A stretch of 64,000 nucleotides of DNA, from NCBI GenBank assembly GCA_963830455.1, contig CAWHMT010000007.1:1-64000 (forward strand), in the 5' to 3' direction. The notes beneath the pieces were generated by a model. It ran no database searches. It worked only from the letters and a program-made list of their open reading frames with translations, and was not told the DNA's origin. This DNA comes from 20CM-2-65-7 sp963830455 (GTDB taxonomy: Bacteria; Gemmatimonadota; Gemmatimonadetes; Gemmatimonadales; GWC2-71-9). Positions 1 through 7,506 of the stretch are shown here, piece by piece (position 1 is the first letter of the stretch; each line of letters starts with the position of its first letter). Made by a program: the position numbers and the translations under genes.

Positions 1-84
1 CAAGCGCTTGAAGCTGCCGGCGCGCGTAGATTAAGGAATGAATCTTTCTTCAGCGCGCCGCAGCTTAAGCGCGTTTCGTTAGGC
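1..84 (+). repeat. attC site 1 (class B loop), cut by window edge
   Basis: R'' core lies at or before the window start. Arm GCGCTTGAAGC pairs with GCTTAAGCGC; R' GTTAGGC at 78-84. Loop has TAGATT then ATG, opening the 15-codon attC frame that stops at TAG in R'. Confidence 0.9.
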
Positions 85-94
85 TGCGCGATTC

Positions 95-358
95 GTGTCC
101 AAGCCCATCAGCATTCAAGGGCCAGTCGAGCTCATCAATGGTGAGCTCACCTTGCGCATTCCGCTGGAGGGGGACGGCGCGGAGCTTGCTGCCCTGGCTG
201 CCGGCATGGGCACCACCGATGGGGAGAATCTGATTGTGGTCATCAAGCCATGGCTCGCCGAGAAGTTGCGCATTGGGGCTGGGAGTCTGGTATTCGTGGA
301 CAATAGCAATGGGAAGTTCACGATCACGAGGAGCGCCGCGAACGATGAGTCGCGGTGA
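95..358 (+). CDS. Small cassette protein of unknown function, copy 1
   Basis: An 87-residue soluble protein starting at GTG 95, 11 bases after the R' core, with no Shine-Dalgarno; the attC mini-frame stops just upstream, so coupled re-initiation is possible. The C-terminal half (WLAEKLRIGAGSLVFVDN) reads like a small beta-rich domain, loosely AbrB-like, but I do not recognise the family. The whole cassette (79-456) recurs unchanged at 15105-15482, which suggests recent copying by the integrase. Function is unknown. Confidence 0.75.
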   Translation: MSKPISIQGPVELINGELTLRIPLEGDGAELAALAAGMGTTDGENLIVVIKPWLAEKLRIGAGSLVFVDNSNGKFTITRSAANDESR

Positions 359-364
359 CGCGCA

Positions 365-462
365 CCCTAACGGGCGGCTGGAGCTGACGCCGCCCGTCGT
401 AGTGGAATTGCGTTTGTGAACTACACAGCACGGCGGCGCAGCTCAGCCGCATTTCGTTAGGC
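365..462 (+). repeat. attC site 2 (class C loop)
   Basis: R'' CCCTAAC 365-371, R' GTTAGGC 456-462. Arm GCGGCTGGAGC pairs with GCTCAGCCGC. Mini-frame GTG to TAG is intact. Confidence 0.95.
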
Positions 463-473
463 TGCCCCATCTA

Positions 474-911
474 CTACGGCATGTAACCAACGATCTGAAA
501 GCCGGCCCCCTTGGCTAGATCCACGGCGCGAATCACCTCGCGGTATGGCCGCCGGGGTGCCGCACGAACGAAGATCATGTTGCGTTTGCCACCTTCGGTC
601 AGCTCTCGAAGTCGTGCTTGCAGAGTCTCGAGCGCTGTTACGGTTCCGTTGAGCGCGTAGGACCCATCCTCCTTGAGCTCCAAGACAACCTGCGGCAGCG
701 AGCGGCCGGGCTGCGATTGGTCGCGCGGTGGCGGCACGTTCACGGAGAGGAGCGAACGGAATTGCATGGAAATCATGAAGACGACGAGTAGCACGAGGAG
801 GACATCGATCATCGGTGTCACGTTGATATCGGCGTTGAGAGCCACGGTCAGCTCGGGGAAGGGGTTACCGGGAGATACCGTGGCTTCGTGGCAGGTCTCC
901 GACGCGGACAT
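474..911 (-). CDS. exbD-like: ExbD/TolR-family biopolymer transport protein, reversed cassette gene
   Basis: 145 residues. One transmembrane helix (about residues 35-55, MIDVLLVLLVVFMISM) follows the ADINVTPMIDVLLVLL signature of ExbD/TolR; the remainder is the periplasmic domain, ending in the usual FQIVGY-type strand. ExbD partners with ExbB and TonB (or TolQ/TolA) to use proton motive force; no ExbB is seen here. It is the only clear gene in the intact array that runs against the cassette direction, so it needs its own promoter. The cassette ends are mutually complementary over 12 bases (456- and -964), so this is a genuine cassette. A TonB-C-like lipoprotein is encoded two cassettes on at 2712. 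Confidence 0.9.
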   Translation of the reverse strand: MSASETCHEATVSPGNPFPELTVALNADINVTPMIDVLLVLLVVFMISMQFRSLLSVNVPPPRDQSQPGRSLPQVVLELKEDGSYALNGTVTALETLQARLRELTEGGKRNMIFVRAAPRRPYREVIRAVDLAKGAGFQIVGYMP

Positions 912-957
912 GTCGATTCGATGAACGGCCCGTTGCGGTTGGATTGGTACGCGGGCA

Positions 958-1047
958 GCCTAACACGCGCTTGAAGCTGGCGGCGCGCGTAGATTGTGGA
1001 ATGAATCTTTCTTCAGCGCGCCGCAGCTTAAGCGCATTTCGTTAGAC
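958..1047 (+). repeat. attC site 3 (class B)
   Basis: R'' GCCTAAC 958-964, R' GTTAGAC 1041-1047. Arm GCGCTTGAAGC pairs with GCTTAAGCGC. Mini-frame intact. Confidence 0.95.
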
Positions 1048-1063
1048 AGCGGCAGAGGATTCC

Positions 1064-1420
1064 ATGAAAGGCGAGCTCCCAAACCTCAGCTCGTTGGCGG
1101 GTGAGCAACTCAGCTCCGTGATCTTCGTTGCCGACTACGTGCAATTCGATTTCAATGGACCAATACTCAGTGCGTTTTCGCCGCCGATCGTTGAGGTGCA
1201 GGGCGTTCGCCACCAGTTCCCGAATCAAGGATCCCGAGACGCCCTGTGCTCGCTGATTCAGCAGTTTGTGGCTAGCGCCAGGGCGCAGGACAGTCGCAGT
1301 CTCGACGTCACGTTCGATTCCGGCGCGCGCCTGTCGATTTCGCTTGCCCCGGGCGCTTACGAGGGTCCTGAGGCCGCCACCTTTCGCGATCCCAAAGTAG
1401 GTGGGTTGCTTGTTTGGTAA
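1064..1420 (+). CDS. Hypothetical cassette protein
   Basis: 118 residues from ATG 1064, 16 bases after the R' core. No signal peptide or membrane segment. A pattern of short beta strands with a central region RDALCSLIQQFV resembles small single-domain proteins seen in soil bacteria, but I cannot name a family. The cassette ends (GTTAGACAGCGGC and GCCGCTGTCTAAC) are complementary over 13 bases. Confidence 0.75.
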   Translation: MKGELPNLSSLAGEQLSSVIFVADYVQFDFNGPILSAFSPPIVEVQGVRHQFPNQGSRDALCSLIQQFVASARAQDSRSLDVTFDSGARLSISLAPGAYEGPEAATFRDPKVGGLLVW

Positions 1421-1435
1421 GTGTTTTGCGCCGCT

Positions 1436-1537
1436 GTCTAACATGCGCCTGAAGCTGTCGGCGCCGTCTTGCTGTGGAGGCCATCCGTTTGTGAACATTC
1501 AAGCATCGCGCCGCAGCTTAGGCGCGATTCGTTAGGC
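1436..1537 (+). repeat. attC site 4 (class A)
   Basis: R'' GTCTAAC 1436-1442, R' GTTAGGC 1531-1537. Arm GCGCCTGAAGC pairs with GCTTAGGCGC. Loop has GGAGG ten bases before the GTG of the mini-frame. Confidence 0.95.
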
Positions 1538-1542
1538 TGCAC

Positions 1543-2049
1543 GTGAGCGTGTCGATGTCCCCTTGGAGCAGGATCAGCCCCCTTCCCGGGTTCGCGGTCG
1601 TTGTCATCGGAATAGTCGCGATCGGCCTTGGTGCAGGTCCAATCCTTAGAGCAGTGGGGTATGTCGGTTGGGATTCTGTTAAGGGGACAATCACGACTGT
1701 GACATTGAGGAACGATGTAGTCGGGTACCGCGAGACACCGATCGGCGGCACATACGAGGGAGGTCGGATGGTGCCCGTCCGCGCGCTTCGCATCCATGGG
1801 CGGTACGATTTTACTTTGAAGGAGCGGTCTTATCACGGGTGGTTTGTTGCGCGCGCACCCTTCGAACCCTCTCGACGGCCCAAAGCCGGCGACACGATCG
1901 TGGTGCGCTATAACCCAGACGATCCATCTGAGAACCTCTTCCCCGAGTCTAATCCGTGGTGGGACTGGATCGGCATCATAACGGGGGTAGCTCTCGCGAC
2001 TGCTGGGATGTGGTGGATGCACGTACCACGCCGCGGCCGTGCCGCCTAA
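1543..2049 (+). CDS. DUF3592-like membrane protein, copy 1
   Basis: 168 residues; GTG start 1543 lies 5 bases past the R' core and 7 past the TAG of the attC mini-frame, and the TAA stop is part of the next R'' core. Transmembrane helices at about residues 15-35 and 145-162 flank an extracytoplasmic beta domain ending in VVRYNPDDPSENLF, the typical end of DUF3592 proteins. Function of that family is unknown. A second copy encoding an identical protein is at 9790. This copy has one difference at its left border (TGC instead of GGC after GTTAGGC), which breaks the match with its own R'' side; the other copy is the self-consistent one. Confidence 0.8.
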   Translation: MSVSMSPWSRISPLPGFAVVVIGIVAIGLGAGPILRAVGYVGWDSVKGTITTVTLRNDVVGYRETPIGGTYEGGRMVPVRALRIHGRYDFTLKERSYHGWFVARAPFEPSRRPKAGDTIVVRYNPDDPSENLFPESNPWWDWIGIITGVALATAGMWWMHVPRRGRAA

Positions 2050-2174
2050 CAAGCGCGTCAAGCTGCCGGCGCTCTCATCTGTGGGTCTGGATGCCATCCG
2101 AAGCGGCGGTGTGATACAATTACCGTTGTGAACACTTCTAGCTCGCGCCGCAGCTTACGCGCATTTCGTTAGGC
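2044..2174 (+). repeat. attC site 5 (class D, long loop)
   Basis: R'' GCCTAAC 2044-2050, R' GTTAGGC 2168-2174. Arm GCGCGT pairs with ACGCGC. Long loop of about 70 bases contains TGATACAAT seven bases before the GTG of the mini-frame. Confidence 0.93.
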
Positions 2175-2194
2175 AGCGTATGAGGAGGTGGGGA

Positions 2195-2482
2195 GTGACT
2201 GAGACAGGTGATGACGATCTGCCGATGTGGGGAACGAAGATGGACGCCGTCCTGAGCCGGTGGTTCACCACCTACGAAGCGGCGCGAATCTCACGGGAGG
2301 CGGAGGGCGGGTACCTGCTTCCGTACCGTGGCCAGTTTGTGGTCACGACAGAGGAAGGGATTCGCGGGCTCGGGCTCGATCCGGCGGATCCCGACTGGGC
2401 ACGGATTGGGTGGGATTGGGTGCAGCCGCTCGACGCGGCCTCCTGGGAGCGCCTGCGGGATCGGCGCGCCCTCGCACTGTAA
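2195..2482 (+). CDS. Hypothetical cassette protein
   Basis: 95 residues if started at GTG 2195, chosen because GAGGAGG lies seven bases upstream at 2182-2188; an in-frame ATG at 2180 would place the start before that site. Soluble, Trp-rich C-terminus (WARIGWDWVQPLD). No family recognised. Cassette ends are complementary over 12 bases. Confidence 0.7.
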   Translation: MTETGDDDLPMWGTKMDAVLSRWFTTYEAARISREAEGGYLLPYRGQFVVTTEEGIRGLGLDPADPDWARIGWDWVQPLDAASWERLRDRRALAL

Positions 2483-2499
2483 GGAATGGGAGGCACGCT

Positions 2500-2601
2500 G
2501 CCTAACGTGCGCCTGAAGCTGGCGGCGCCGTCGTGCTGTGGAGGCCATCCGTTTGTGAACGTTCAAGCAGCGCGCCGCAGCTTAGGCGCATTTCGTTAGG
2601 C
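2500..2601 (+). repeat. attC site 6 (class A)
   Basis: R'' GCCTAAC 2500-2506, R' GTTAGGC 2595-2601. Arm GCGCCT pairs with AGGCGC. Mini-frame intact. Confidence 0.95.
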
Positions 2602-2711
2602 AGCCCGGTCTCTCACCCCCGGGTTACGGATTTGTAATCCGCATGTCACTATCAGCATGAGGTGGCGTCTCTATCATTCGATCGTTCGACTGCAACCACT
2701 GAGAGGCCATC

Positions 2712-3482
2712 ATGCGGACGCGCCGGTTGGTTTTGCTCGTTGCCCTCATACTCCTCCTTTCTCCAGTCGCCTGCGCACCCCAGCACCCGAAGGCCACAGA
2801 CATTCTCGCATCTTCGGGGCCGCACTCCGATCTCGCGGCGGCAGCAGAGCATGCTGACAAACCTCCCGCAGGTGCGCTAGGAAGTCGCGAGAATCCTATC
2901 AAGGCGCGAGGGCCGCGCGGTGAACGTGAGTTCCTAGTGCGTTTGCGTTGTGCGGATGGGAAGGCCCCGGCGTTCGAACGTCTTGGCAGCTCGGCGGCGC
3001 AGTCAGGCGACGACCACATACTGGACTCATACGTGATTAGATGTCCTGCCGGCCGACCCACATTCGTCGTGCTAATGGACATGTACCATGATTACCGCGA
3101 GACGGCTCCATTGCCTCCATTCGTGGTTCTCGAGTATCTCCCGGCGCGCCTCGCTCAGGGCTGTCCTCCGCAAGTCGCCGATCCCGATAGTAGCAAGCGA
3201 TACGTTTTCACCGAATTCGAAGTTGATTCTCCGGCGGTCGCCCTCAGTCGGGTTCCGAGTTGGGTACGCGCACCACTAGTTGGCTATGCATACACGGAAT
3301 TCGTCGTTGATACCCTCGGGTGGGCTGAATCCCAAAGCCTCTCAATTAGAGCTGACTCGAAGGAAGTCGAGCGGCTGACCCGAGGCATCATCGACACACT
3401 TCAGTTTCGTCCGGCCAGTCATCACGCTGGGTGCCGCGTACGTCAGCGTGTCGCTGGTGCTTTCGAGTTTACGAACCGATGA
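2712..3482 (+). CDS. Lipoprotein with TonB C-terminal-like domain
   Basis: 256 residues, ATG 2712 preceded by GAGAGG. Signal peptide with lipobox (LSPVAC, Cys at about 21). The C-terminal 90 residues (YTEFVVDTLGWAE ... FRPA ... CRVRQRVAGAFEF) follow the pattern of the TonB C-terminal domain, which contacts TonB-dependent receptors. As it is a lipoprotein rather than an inner-membrane anchored protein it is not a standard TonB. The same array carries an ExbD gene at 474. Role is inferred from domain resemblance only. Confidence 0.75.
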   Translation: MRTRRLVLLVALILLLSPVACAPQHPKATDILASSGPHSDLAAAAEHADKPPAGALGSRENPIKARGPRGEREFLVRLRCADGKAPAFERLGSSAAQSGDDHILDSYVIRCPAGRPTFVVLMDMYHDYRETAPLPPFVVLEYLPARLAQGCPPQVADPDSSKRYVFTEFEVDSPAVALSRVPSWVRAPLVGYAYTEFVVDTLGWAESQSLSIRADSKEVERLTRGIIDTLQFRPASHHAGCRVRQRVAGAFEFTNR

Positions 3483-3495
3483 ATCTCAGCGGGCT

Positions 3496-3597
3496 GCCTA
3501 ACACGCGCTTGAAGCTGGCGGCGCCGTCTTGCTGTGGAGGCCATCTGTTTGTGAACATTCTAGCATCGCGCCGCAGCTTAAGCGCATTTCGTTAGGC
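3496..3597 (+). repeat. attC site 7 (class A)
   Basis: R'' GCCTAAC 3496-3502, R' GTTAGGC 3591-3597. Arm GCGCTT pairs with AAGCGC. Mini-frame intact. Confidence 0.95.
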
Positions 3598-3616
3598 CGC
3601 TTCATCTAAGTGAGTG

Positions 3617-4126
3617 ATGAGTACAACGTCTTCAACTCTCCACCCCTCGCGATTCCGCGCAAACCTTCGCTGGGCTTTCGGCTGGGCGTTTTGGATGGCG
3701 ACGTGCTTTTCCGGCATCGTGGTTATTCAATCGCTTGGGCGGGGCTCCACCTGGTACGAAGAGTATCAGCTGAGCACCTGGGCCATCATTGCCGGCTACT
3801 ATCTCTCGGCATCGATCGCTGCGGTGGCGCTTGCTATCCTCCGGCCATTAGGTAAGACGAGACTGGGGTCTTACATCCTCGGAGCCGTTATCGGGTTTCT
3901 CGTCTATTCCTCGATTGGCGTACTCGTTGATGGTTTCACGGCCCAAAACTTCATCATAGGAGCCGTCGCGGGTCTGGCTGTGGGGGGGCTTGGCGTCGTG
4001 TCCTATGATCAAGGAGCTCCGACTTGGCAGGGCAGTGAATCGCTCTCGAAACGAAAGATTATTGGGTACGGGGCTGCTCTACTGATCGCCCTTCTTCTAT
4101 TGTGGCTCGATATCCGCAATCCGTGA
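3617..4126 (+). CDS. Four-helix membrane protein of unknown function
   Basis: 169 residues from ATG 3617 (GTG 3614 directly before it is an alternative). Hydrophobic segments at about residues 18-38, 58-78, 85-130 (two) and 150-165; no recognised motif. Its cassette continues past an IS30-type insertion: the cassette start GTTAGGCCGC matches the R'' side at 5223-5232, on the far side of the insertion. Confidence 0.7.
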   Translation: MSTTSSTLHPSRFRANLRWAFGWAFWMATCFSGIVVIQSLGRGSTWYEEYQLSTWAIIAGYYLSASIAAVALAILRPLGKTRLGSYILGAVIGFLVYSSIGVLVDGFTAQNFIIGAVAGLAVGGLGVVSYDQGAPTWQGSESLSKRKIIGYGAALLIALLLLWLDIRNP

Positions 4127-4156
4127 TCCAGCCTGCGCGGTCTGATATCAACTTTG

Positions 4157-5207
4157 AAGTGCAACACTGAGCGTCATCCCTCATAGCATTCCTCCGGTGT
4201 GCGGTAGCCAAGTCGCTTCCGTGGTCGGCGGTTCAGTTTCGCAGCGATCCGATTGCACTCGTGTTGGGTGAGGTGGGCCATGCTCTGGCGCTTGGGCAGA
4301 TACTGCCGCACCAGGCCATTGGTGTTCTCGTTGGTCCCGCGTTCCCACGCGTGATGCGGCGTCGCGAAGTAGAAGCGGGCCGCAGTGTCCTGCTCGAGCT
4401 GCGCGTACTCATGAAACTCGGTGCCGTTGTCCACGGTGATGGTCTGCACCGGATGCGGTTGGTCGGCGATGAGCTGCTGCGCGCGCGCGTTCACCGCCGC
4501 GCTCAGGCGCTGGCGTAACTGGCCGAGCAGCAGGTAGCCGGTCTTCCGCTCAACGAGGCTCAAGACACACGGGCCGGCCTGGCTGTCGCCGAGCATCGTG
4601 TCGCCCTCCCAGTGACCGAGCTCGCGGCGCGTCGCGACGCTCGGCGGGCGCTCGGTGATCCACCGTTTGCCGGCGAGCCGTCCCCGGCTATCGTAGCGGC
4701 CGTAGCGTTTGCGGCGCTGTTTACGCGCGCCGCGCAGATGCTGGTACAGAGTGCCGCCAGCCCGCTTGTCCGCCCAGATGTAGCGGTAGATCGTCTCGTG
4801 GCTGATCGCGAGCTCGCGGTCCGCGCGCAGCCGGCCGGCGATCTGCTCCGGGCTCCAGTCCTCCCGCAGGAGCGCTTGGATCCGGTCCCAGTCGCGCGCC
4901 GAGAACCGCCGGTTGCGGCGGGAGCGGGAGCGCCGGCCGCGGGCATACCAGTCGGCGAGCTGCGGGCGGTAGCAGCCGTCGCGTGGTGTGCCGTTGCGCC
5001 GCACCTCCCGCGCAATCGTGCAGCGGTGGCGGCCGAGCAGGCGCGCGATCGCGGCGCGGGAGAGGCCCTGCTGGCGCAGCAGCCCCAGGGAGTATCTTTC
5101 CTCAGCGGTGATCTGGTGGTACAGCATGTTAGGCTCCTGCTCTTGGCCGAGTGGAGCGCCTATCGTACCGCCAGGTCACCGTTTTCGTCGGAGGTGGTGT
5201 TGCACTT
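4157..5207 (-). mobile_element. IS30-family insertion sequence
   Basis: About 1051 bp bounded by inverted repeats that share AAGTGCAACAC (4157-4167 and, inverted, 5197-5207). It carries one transposase gene on the minus strand. It is inserted between the gene and attC of one cassette, leaving both intact. A short target duplication could not be fixed by eye. Confidence 0.85.
4174..5127 (-). CDS. IS30-family transposase
   Basis: 317 residues. An N-terminal helix-turn-helix (LSRAAIARLLGRHRCTIAREV, about 18-40) is followed by a DDE integrase-like core: GHWEGDTMLG, TVDNGTEF and ERGTNENTNGLVRQYLPK carry the expected D, D and E residues. The length matches the IS30 family and no frameshift is seen, so the element may be active. 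It binds its inverted ends and catalyses cut-and-join transposition. Confidence 0.96.
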   Translation of the reverse strand: MLYHQITAEERYSLGLLRQQGLSRAAIARLLGRHRCTIAREVRRNGTPRDGCYRPQLADWYARGRRSRSRRNRRFSARDWDRIQALLREDWSPEQIAGRLRADRELAISHETIYRYIWADKRAGGTLYQHLRGARKQRRKRYGRYDSRGRLAGKRWITERPPSVATRRELGHWEGDTMLGDSQAGPCVLSLVERKTGYLLLGQLRQRLSAAVNARAQQLIADQPHPVQTITVDNGTEFHEYAQLEQDTAARFYFATPHHAWERGTNENTNGLVRQYLPKRQSMAHLTQHECNRIAAKLNRRPRKRLGYRTPEECYEG

Positions 5208-5225
5208 ACTATATGAATGCACGCG

Positions 5226-5326
5226 GCCTAACACGCGCTTGAAGCTGGCGGCGCCGTTCTTCTGTGGAGGCCATCTGTTTGTGAACATTCAGCATCGCGC
5301 CGCAGCTTAAGCGCATTTCGTTAGGC
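5226..5326 (+). repeat. attC site 8 (class A)
   Basis: R'' GCCTAAC 5226-5232, R' GTTAGGC 5320-5326. Arm GCGCTT pairs with AAGCGC. One base shorter than its class, so the mini-frame is broken. Confidence 0.95.
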
Positions 5327-5338
5327 GGCTCCTAAACC

Positions 5339-5698
5339 ATGAGACTGTCCCGACCAATGGCACTGGTAGTCGCGGCGCTCACTCTCGCTCCCTGGGCGTT
5401 CTTCATCTTCTTTTTCGCAACCTTCGCGAGATCTTTCCCCACGGACCCAGCCTCCGCGCCGCAGCCGCCCGATGAGTTCTTTCGCAACTTTAACACAATC
5501 TTCCGGCTGCAGCTGTTGTTCATGGGATTCTGGGTGGCGCTCCTAGCATTCTATATCGTCCACGTCTTCCGCACGGATCGTGTGCCCTCCGATAAAAAGG
5601 CGCTTTGGGCAGTTGTGCTGTTTCTGGGGAATCTCTTTGCTATGCCGGTGTATTGGTATCTCTACATTTGGCCGAAGTCCGAGTCCGGAGCCGCCTAA
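5339..5698 (+). CDS. Three-helix membrane protein of unknown function
   Basis: 119 residues, ATG 5339, TAA supplied by the next R'' core. Hydrophobic helices at about 8-28, 57-75 and 88-110. The last part (ALWAVVLFLGNLFAMPVYWY) resembles the short helical-hairpin domain found at the N-terminus of phospholipase-D-like and other small membrane proteins, a weak resemblance. Cassette ends are complementary over 13 bases. Confidence 0.7.
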   Translation: MRLSRPMALVVAALTLAPWAFFIFFFATFARSFPTDPASAPQPPDEFFRNFNTIFRLQLLFMGFWVALLAFYIVHVFRTDRVPSDKKALWAVVLFLGNLFAMPVYWYLYIWPKSESGAA

Positions 5699-5794
5699 CA
5701 CGCGCCTGAAGCTGGCGGCGCCGTTTTTCTATGGAGGCCATCTGTTTGTGAAAGTGAAAGCAACGCGCCGCAGCTTAGGCGCATTTCGTTAGGC
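5693..5794 (+). repeat. attC site 9 (class A)
   Basis: R'' GCCTAAC 5693-5699, R' GTTAGGC 5788-5794. Arm GCGCCT pairs with AGGCGC. Mini-frame intact. Confidence 0.95.
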
Positions 5795-5811
5795 GGCGGC
5801 TTCAGACCTCC

Positions 5812-6198
5812 ATGCGCTTCCGCGTTCGCCTTGTCCGGACCCTGCCATTAGTCTTCGTGTTGGGATGCCTTGATCCGTTCGATCCACCTCTAGGAACACA
5901 TTCCATCTCACCTTCCCCAGCGTACCGGTCTGCGTGGCAGGAGATGGAAGACTGTTCCGGATTACATGGCAATTTCGAACGGGTGCACTGGTTCTTGATT
6001 CCACAGCCATCATTTCGCTGTGGTGAAGCGATGTGCTGGGGGCAATGGCAACCACCACATGACATCTATCTCTCGGACACTGGGGCGTCCGATGCTTCAG
6101 TTGGAGGACTCGTAGTGAGACACGAGATTCTTCATGACCTCCTCCAGAGTGGCGATCACCCCCCAGTGTTTGAGTCATGTGGCGTCGCCACTCACTGA
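5812..6198 (+). CDS. Small lipoprotein with HEXXH motif, copy 1
   Basis: 128 residues, ATG 5812. N-terminal signal with lipobox FVLGC (Cys 19). Near the C-terminus VVRHEILHDLLQSGDHPPVF contains HEILH, the HEXXH zinc-binding core of metalloproteases, with a further His eight residues on and several Cys. This suggests a minimal surface metallopeptidase-like protein; without a known family the activity is inference. Identical copy at 13211. Confidence 0.75.
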   Translation: MRFRVRLVRTLPLVFVLGCLDPFDPPLGTHSISPSPAYRSAWQEMEDCSGLHGNFERVHWFLIPQPSFRCGEAMCWGQWQPPHDIYLSDTGASDASVGGLVVRHEILHDLLQSGDHPPVFESCGVATH

Positions 6199-6204
6199 GC
6201 CGCC

Positions 6205-6294
6205 GCCTAACAAGCGCTTGAAGCTGGCGGCGCGCGTAGATTAGGGAATGAATCTTTCTTCAGCGCGCCGCAGCTTAAGCGCGGTCCGTTAGGC
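6205..6294 (+). repeat. attC site 10 (class B)
   Basis: R'' GCCTAAC 6205-6211, R' GTTAGGC 6288-6294. Arms TT/AA type; unusual GTCC before R' shared only with the duplicate site at 13604. Mini-frame intact. Confidence 0.95.
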
Positions 6295-6335
6295 AGCACC
6301 ACGCTCACCATACTTGTCCTGGAGAAAAGACCCCG

Positions 6336-6428
6336 ATGTCTCGAACCACCCTGTACGGTGCGCTCGCGATCCTCGTCTTCGTCATCATCCCCGTTGCGAG
6401 GCGGTGGGTGTCTCGCAGGCGGCATTGA
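6336..6428 (+). CDS. Micro membrane peptide, 30 residues
   Basis: ATG 6336, TGA 6426-6428. One predicted transmembrane helix (LYGALAILVFVIIPV) followed by a basic tail (RRWVSRRRH), so probably cytoplasmic C-terminus. GGAG lies at 6321. It is followed 12 bases later by a second micro membrane peptide, and together they are all that this cassette holds. Too short for usual gene callers; coding status is inferred from hydrophobic pattern and context. Confidence 0.5.
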   Translation: MSRTTLYGALAILVFVIIPVARRWVSRRRH

Positions 6429-6440
6429 TAGGGAAGGCTG

Positions 6441-6515
6441 ATGGCGGCAATCCTGGCAGCAGTTTTCCTTGCGTTTGCCGCTTCATTCATGATCGGGTGG
6501 CGAGGGGCCGCCTAA
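6441..6515 (+). CDS. Micro membrane peptide, 24 residues
   Basis: ATG 6441 with AGGGAAGG just upstream; TAA 6513-6515. Almost entirely one hydrophobic helix (AAILAAVFLAFAASFMI) ending GWRGAA. Second gene of a two-peptide cassette, possibly translated together with the 30-residue peptide. Confidence 0.5.
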   Translation: MAAILAAVFLAFAASFMIGWRGAA

Positions 6516-6528
6516 TCAAGGCCGTGCT

Positions 6529-6626
6529 GCCTAACGCGCGGCTGGAGCTGACGCCGCCCCTCGTAGTAGAATTGCATTTGTGAACTACACAGCACGGCGG
6601 CGCAGCTCAGCCGCATTTCGTTAGAC
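6529..6626 (+). repeat. attC site 11 (class C)
   Basis: R'' GCCTAAC 6529-6535, R' GTTAGAC 6620-6626. Arm GCGGCTGGAGC pairs with GCTCAGCCGC. TAGAAT precedes the GTG of the mini-frame. Confidence 0.95.
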
Positions 6627-6638
6627 CGCGCCTGAGAG

Positions 6639-7085
6639 ATGCGTATGGACCCTACAACCGCATTGGAAGCTGGTCGTCGCGAACTTGATCCAGTGATGAG
6701 TCGCGCTGGGTTCAGGTTTGTGCTTGGACCAGCCGGGAAGGGAAGCGGCGGTCACTTTGCCAGCGGCAGCTACGTGCGTGGGGACCGCCAGCTCGAGATA
6801 CATTTTCGCTGGTCACTAGGATTGGTCACGTACCACTATGGTCGCCGCGCACTGAGTCACGAGGCGCTCATGTGGTCTGTTCTCGGTGGGGCGACGGGAA
6901 ATAAGTACCCGGGTTTTTCAGAGGATCCAATTCAAGGATTTCGCGACCTCGCCGAGGACTTGGAGCGGAACGGCAAGGAGTTCCTCACAGGCTCAGACGT
7001 GCAGCTGGATCAGCGATTTGAGCATGCGGCCGCTCACCCGAAGCCGACCGGGTTCAAGGCGATCATCGATCCGGGCGCGGTCTAA
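6639..7085 (+). CDS. Hypothetical cassette protein
   Basis: 148 residues, ATG 6639 (ATG 6645 also possible); TAA is within the next R'' core GTCTAAC. Soluble alpha/beta-looking protein with a basic strand region (RGDRQLEIHFRWSLGLVTYHYG). No family recognised. Cassette ends GTTAGACCGCGCC and GGCGCGGTCTAAC are perfectly complementary. Confidence 0.75.
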   Translation: MRMDPTTALEAGRRELDPVMSRAGFRFVLGPAGKGSGGHFASGSYVRGDRQLEIHFRWSLGLVTYHYGRRALSHEALMWSVLGGATGNKYPGFSEDPIQGFRDLAEDLERNGKEFLTGSDVQLDQRFEHAAAHPKPTGFKAIIDPGAV

Positions 7086-7181
7086 CACGCGCTTGAAGCT
7101 GACGGCGCCGTCTTGCTATGGAGGCCATCCATTTGTGAAAGCGTCTAGCTCGCGCCGCAGCTTAAGCGCATTTCGTTAGGC
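7080..7181 (+). repeat. attC site 12 (class A)
   Basis: R'' GTCTAAC 7080-7086, R' GTTAGGC 7175-7181. Arms TT/AA. Mini-frame intact. Confidence 0.95.
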
Positions 7182-7446
7182 TGCGCATCCCACCACAAAT
7201 CAATTCTGTTGTGACACCCACGTGGTCAGCTCCTCATCGAGGCCGGCATCCGTCGGGCCGGTTCGCTTCAAAACCGAAGGCGCTATCCAAGGAGAGTCCC
7301 GATGGGTGCGGGGTGCGGCGGCGGATCCTCAGGTTCGGAGCATCGGTCCATTCGGCATCGCAACTCCGGCGCAGGGCGGGGCACGGTGAGTGCTCCTCGG
7401 CCGCAGTACAATTTCATTTGTGCTCCAGCCGACAGTCAGTGACCAC
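7182..7446 (+). other. Non-coding cassette family, copy A
   Basis: No credible gene. This stretch aligns almost base for base with 7507-7771 and less closely with 11857-12118, but single-base insertions and deletions between copies change all frames. It begins with CACAA ... TTGTG, which can form a short hairpin. It may be a structured RNA or a decayed gene. Confidence 0.5.
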
Positions 7447-7506
7447 GTAAGCGTGCGGCGCGCCCGCGGAATGAGCGCGCCGCAGCTTAAGCGCATTTCG
7501 TTAGGC
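7447..7506 (+). repeat. Truncated attC site 13 (class B-like)
   Basis: Inner stem GCGGCGCGC/GCGCGCCGC and the L'-R' half (GCTTAAGCGC, GTTAGGC 7500-7506) are present; R'' and part of the left arm are missing. Confidence 0.8.

Noticed and set aside
1438..2097. Long minus-strand frame (219 codons) over the DUF3592 cassette and its twin at 9604-10344
   Set aside because: Runs through attC sites and against a clear membrane-protein gene; it recurs only because the cassette is duplicated.
7211..7450. 79-codon frame in non-coding copy A
   Set aside because: Shifted out of frame relative to copies B and C.
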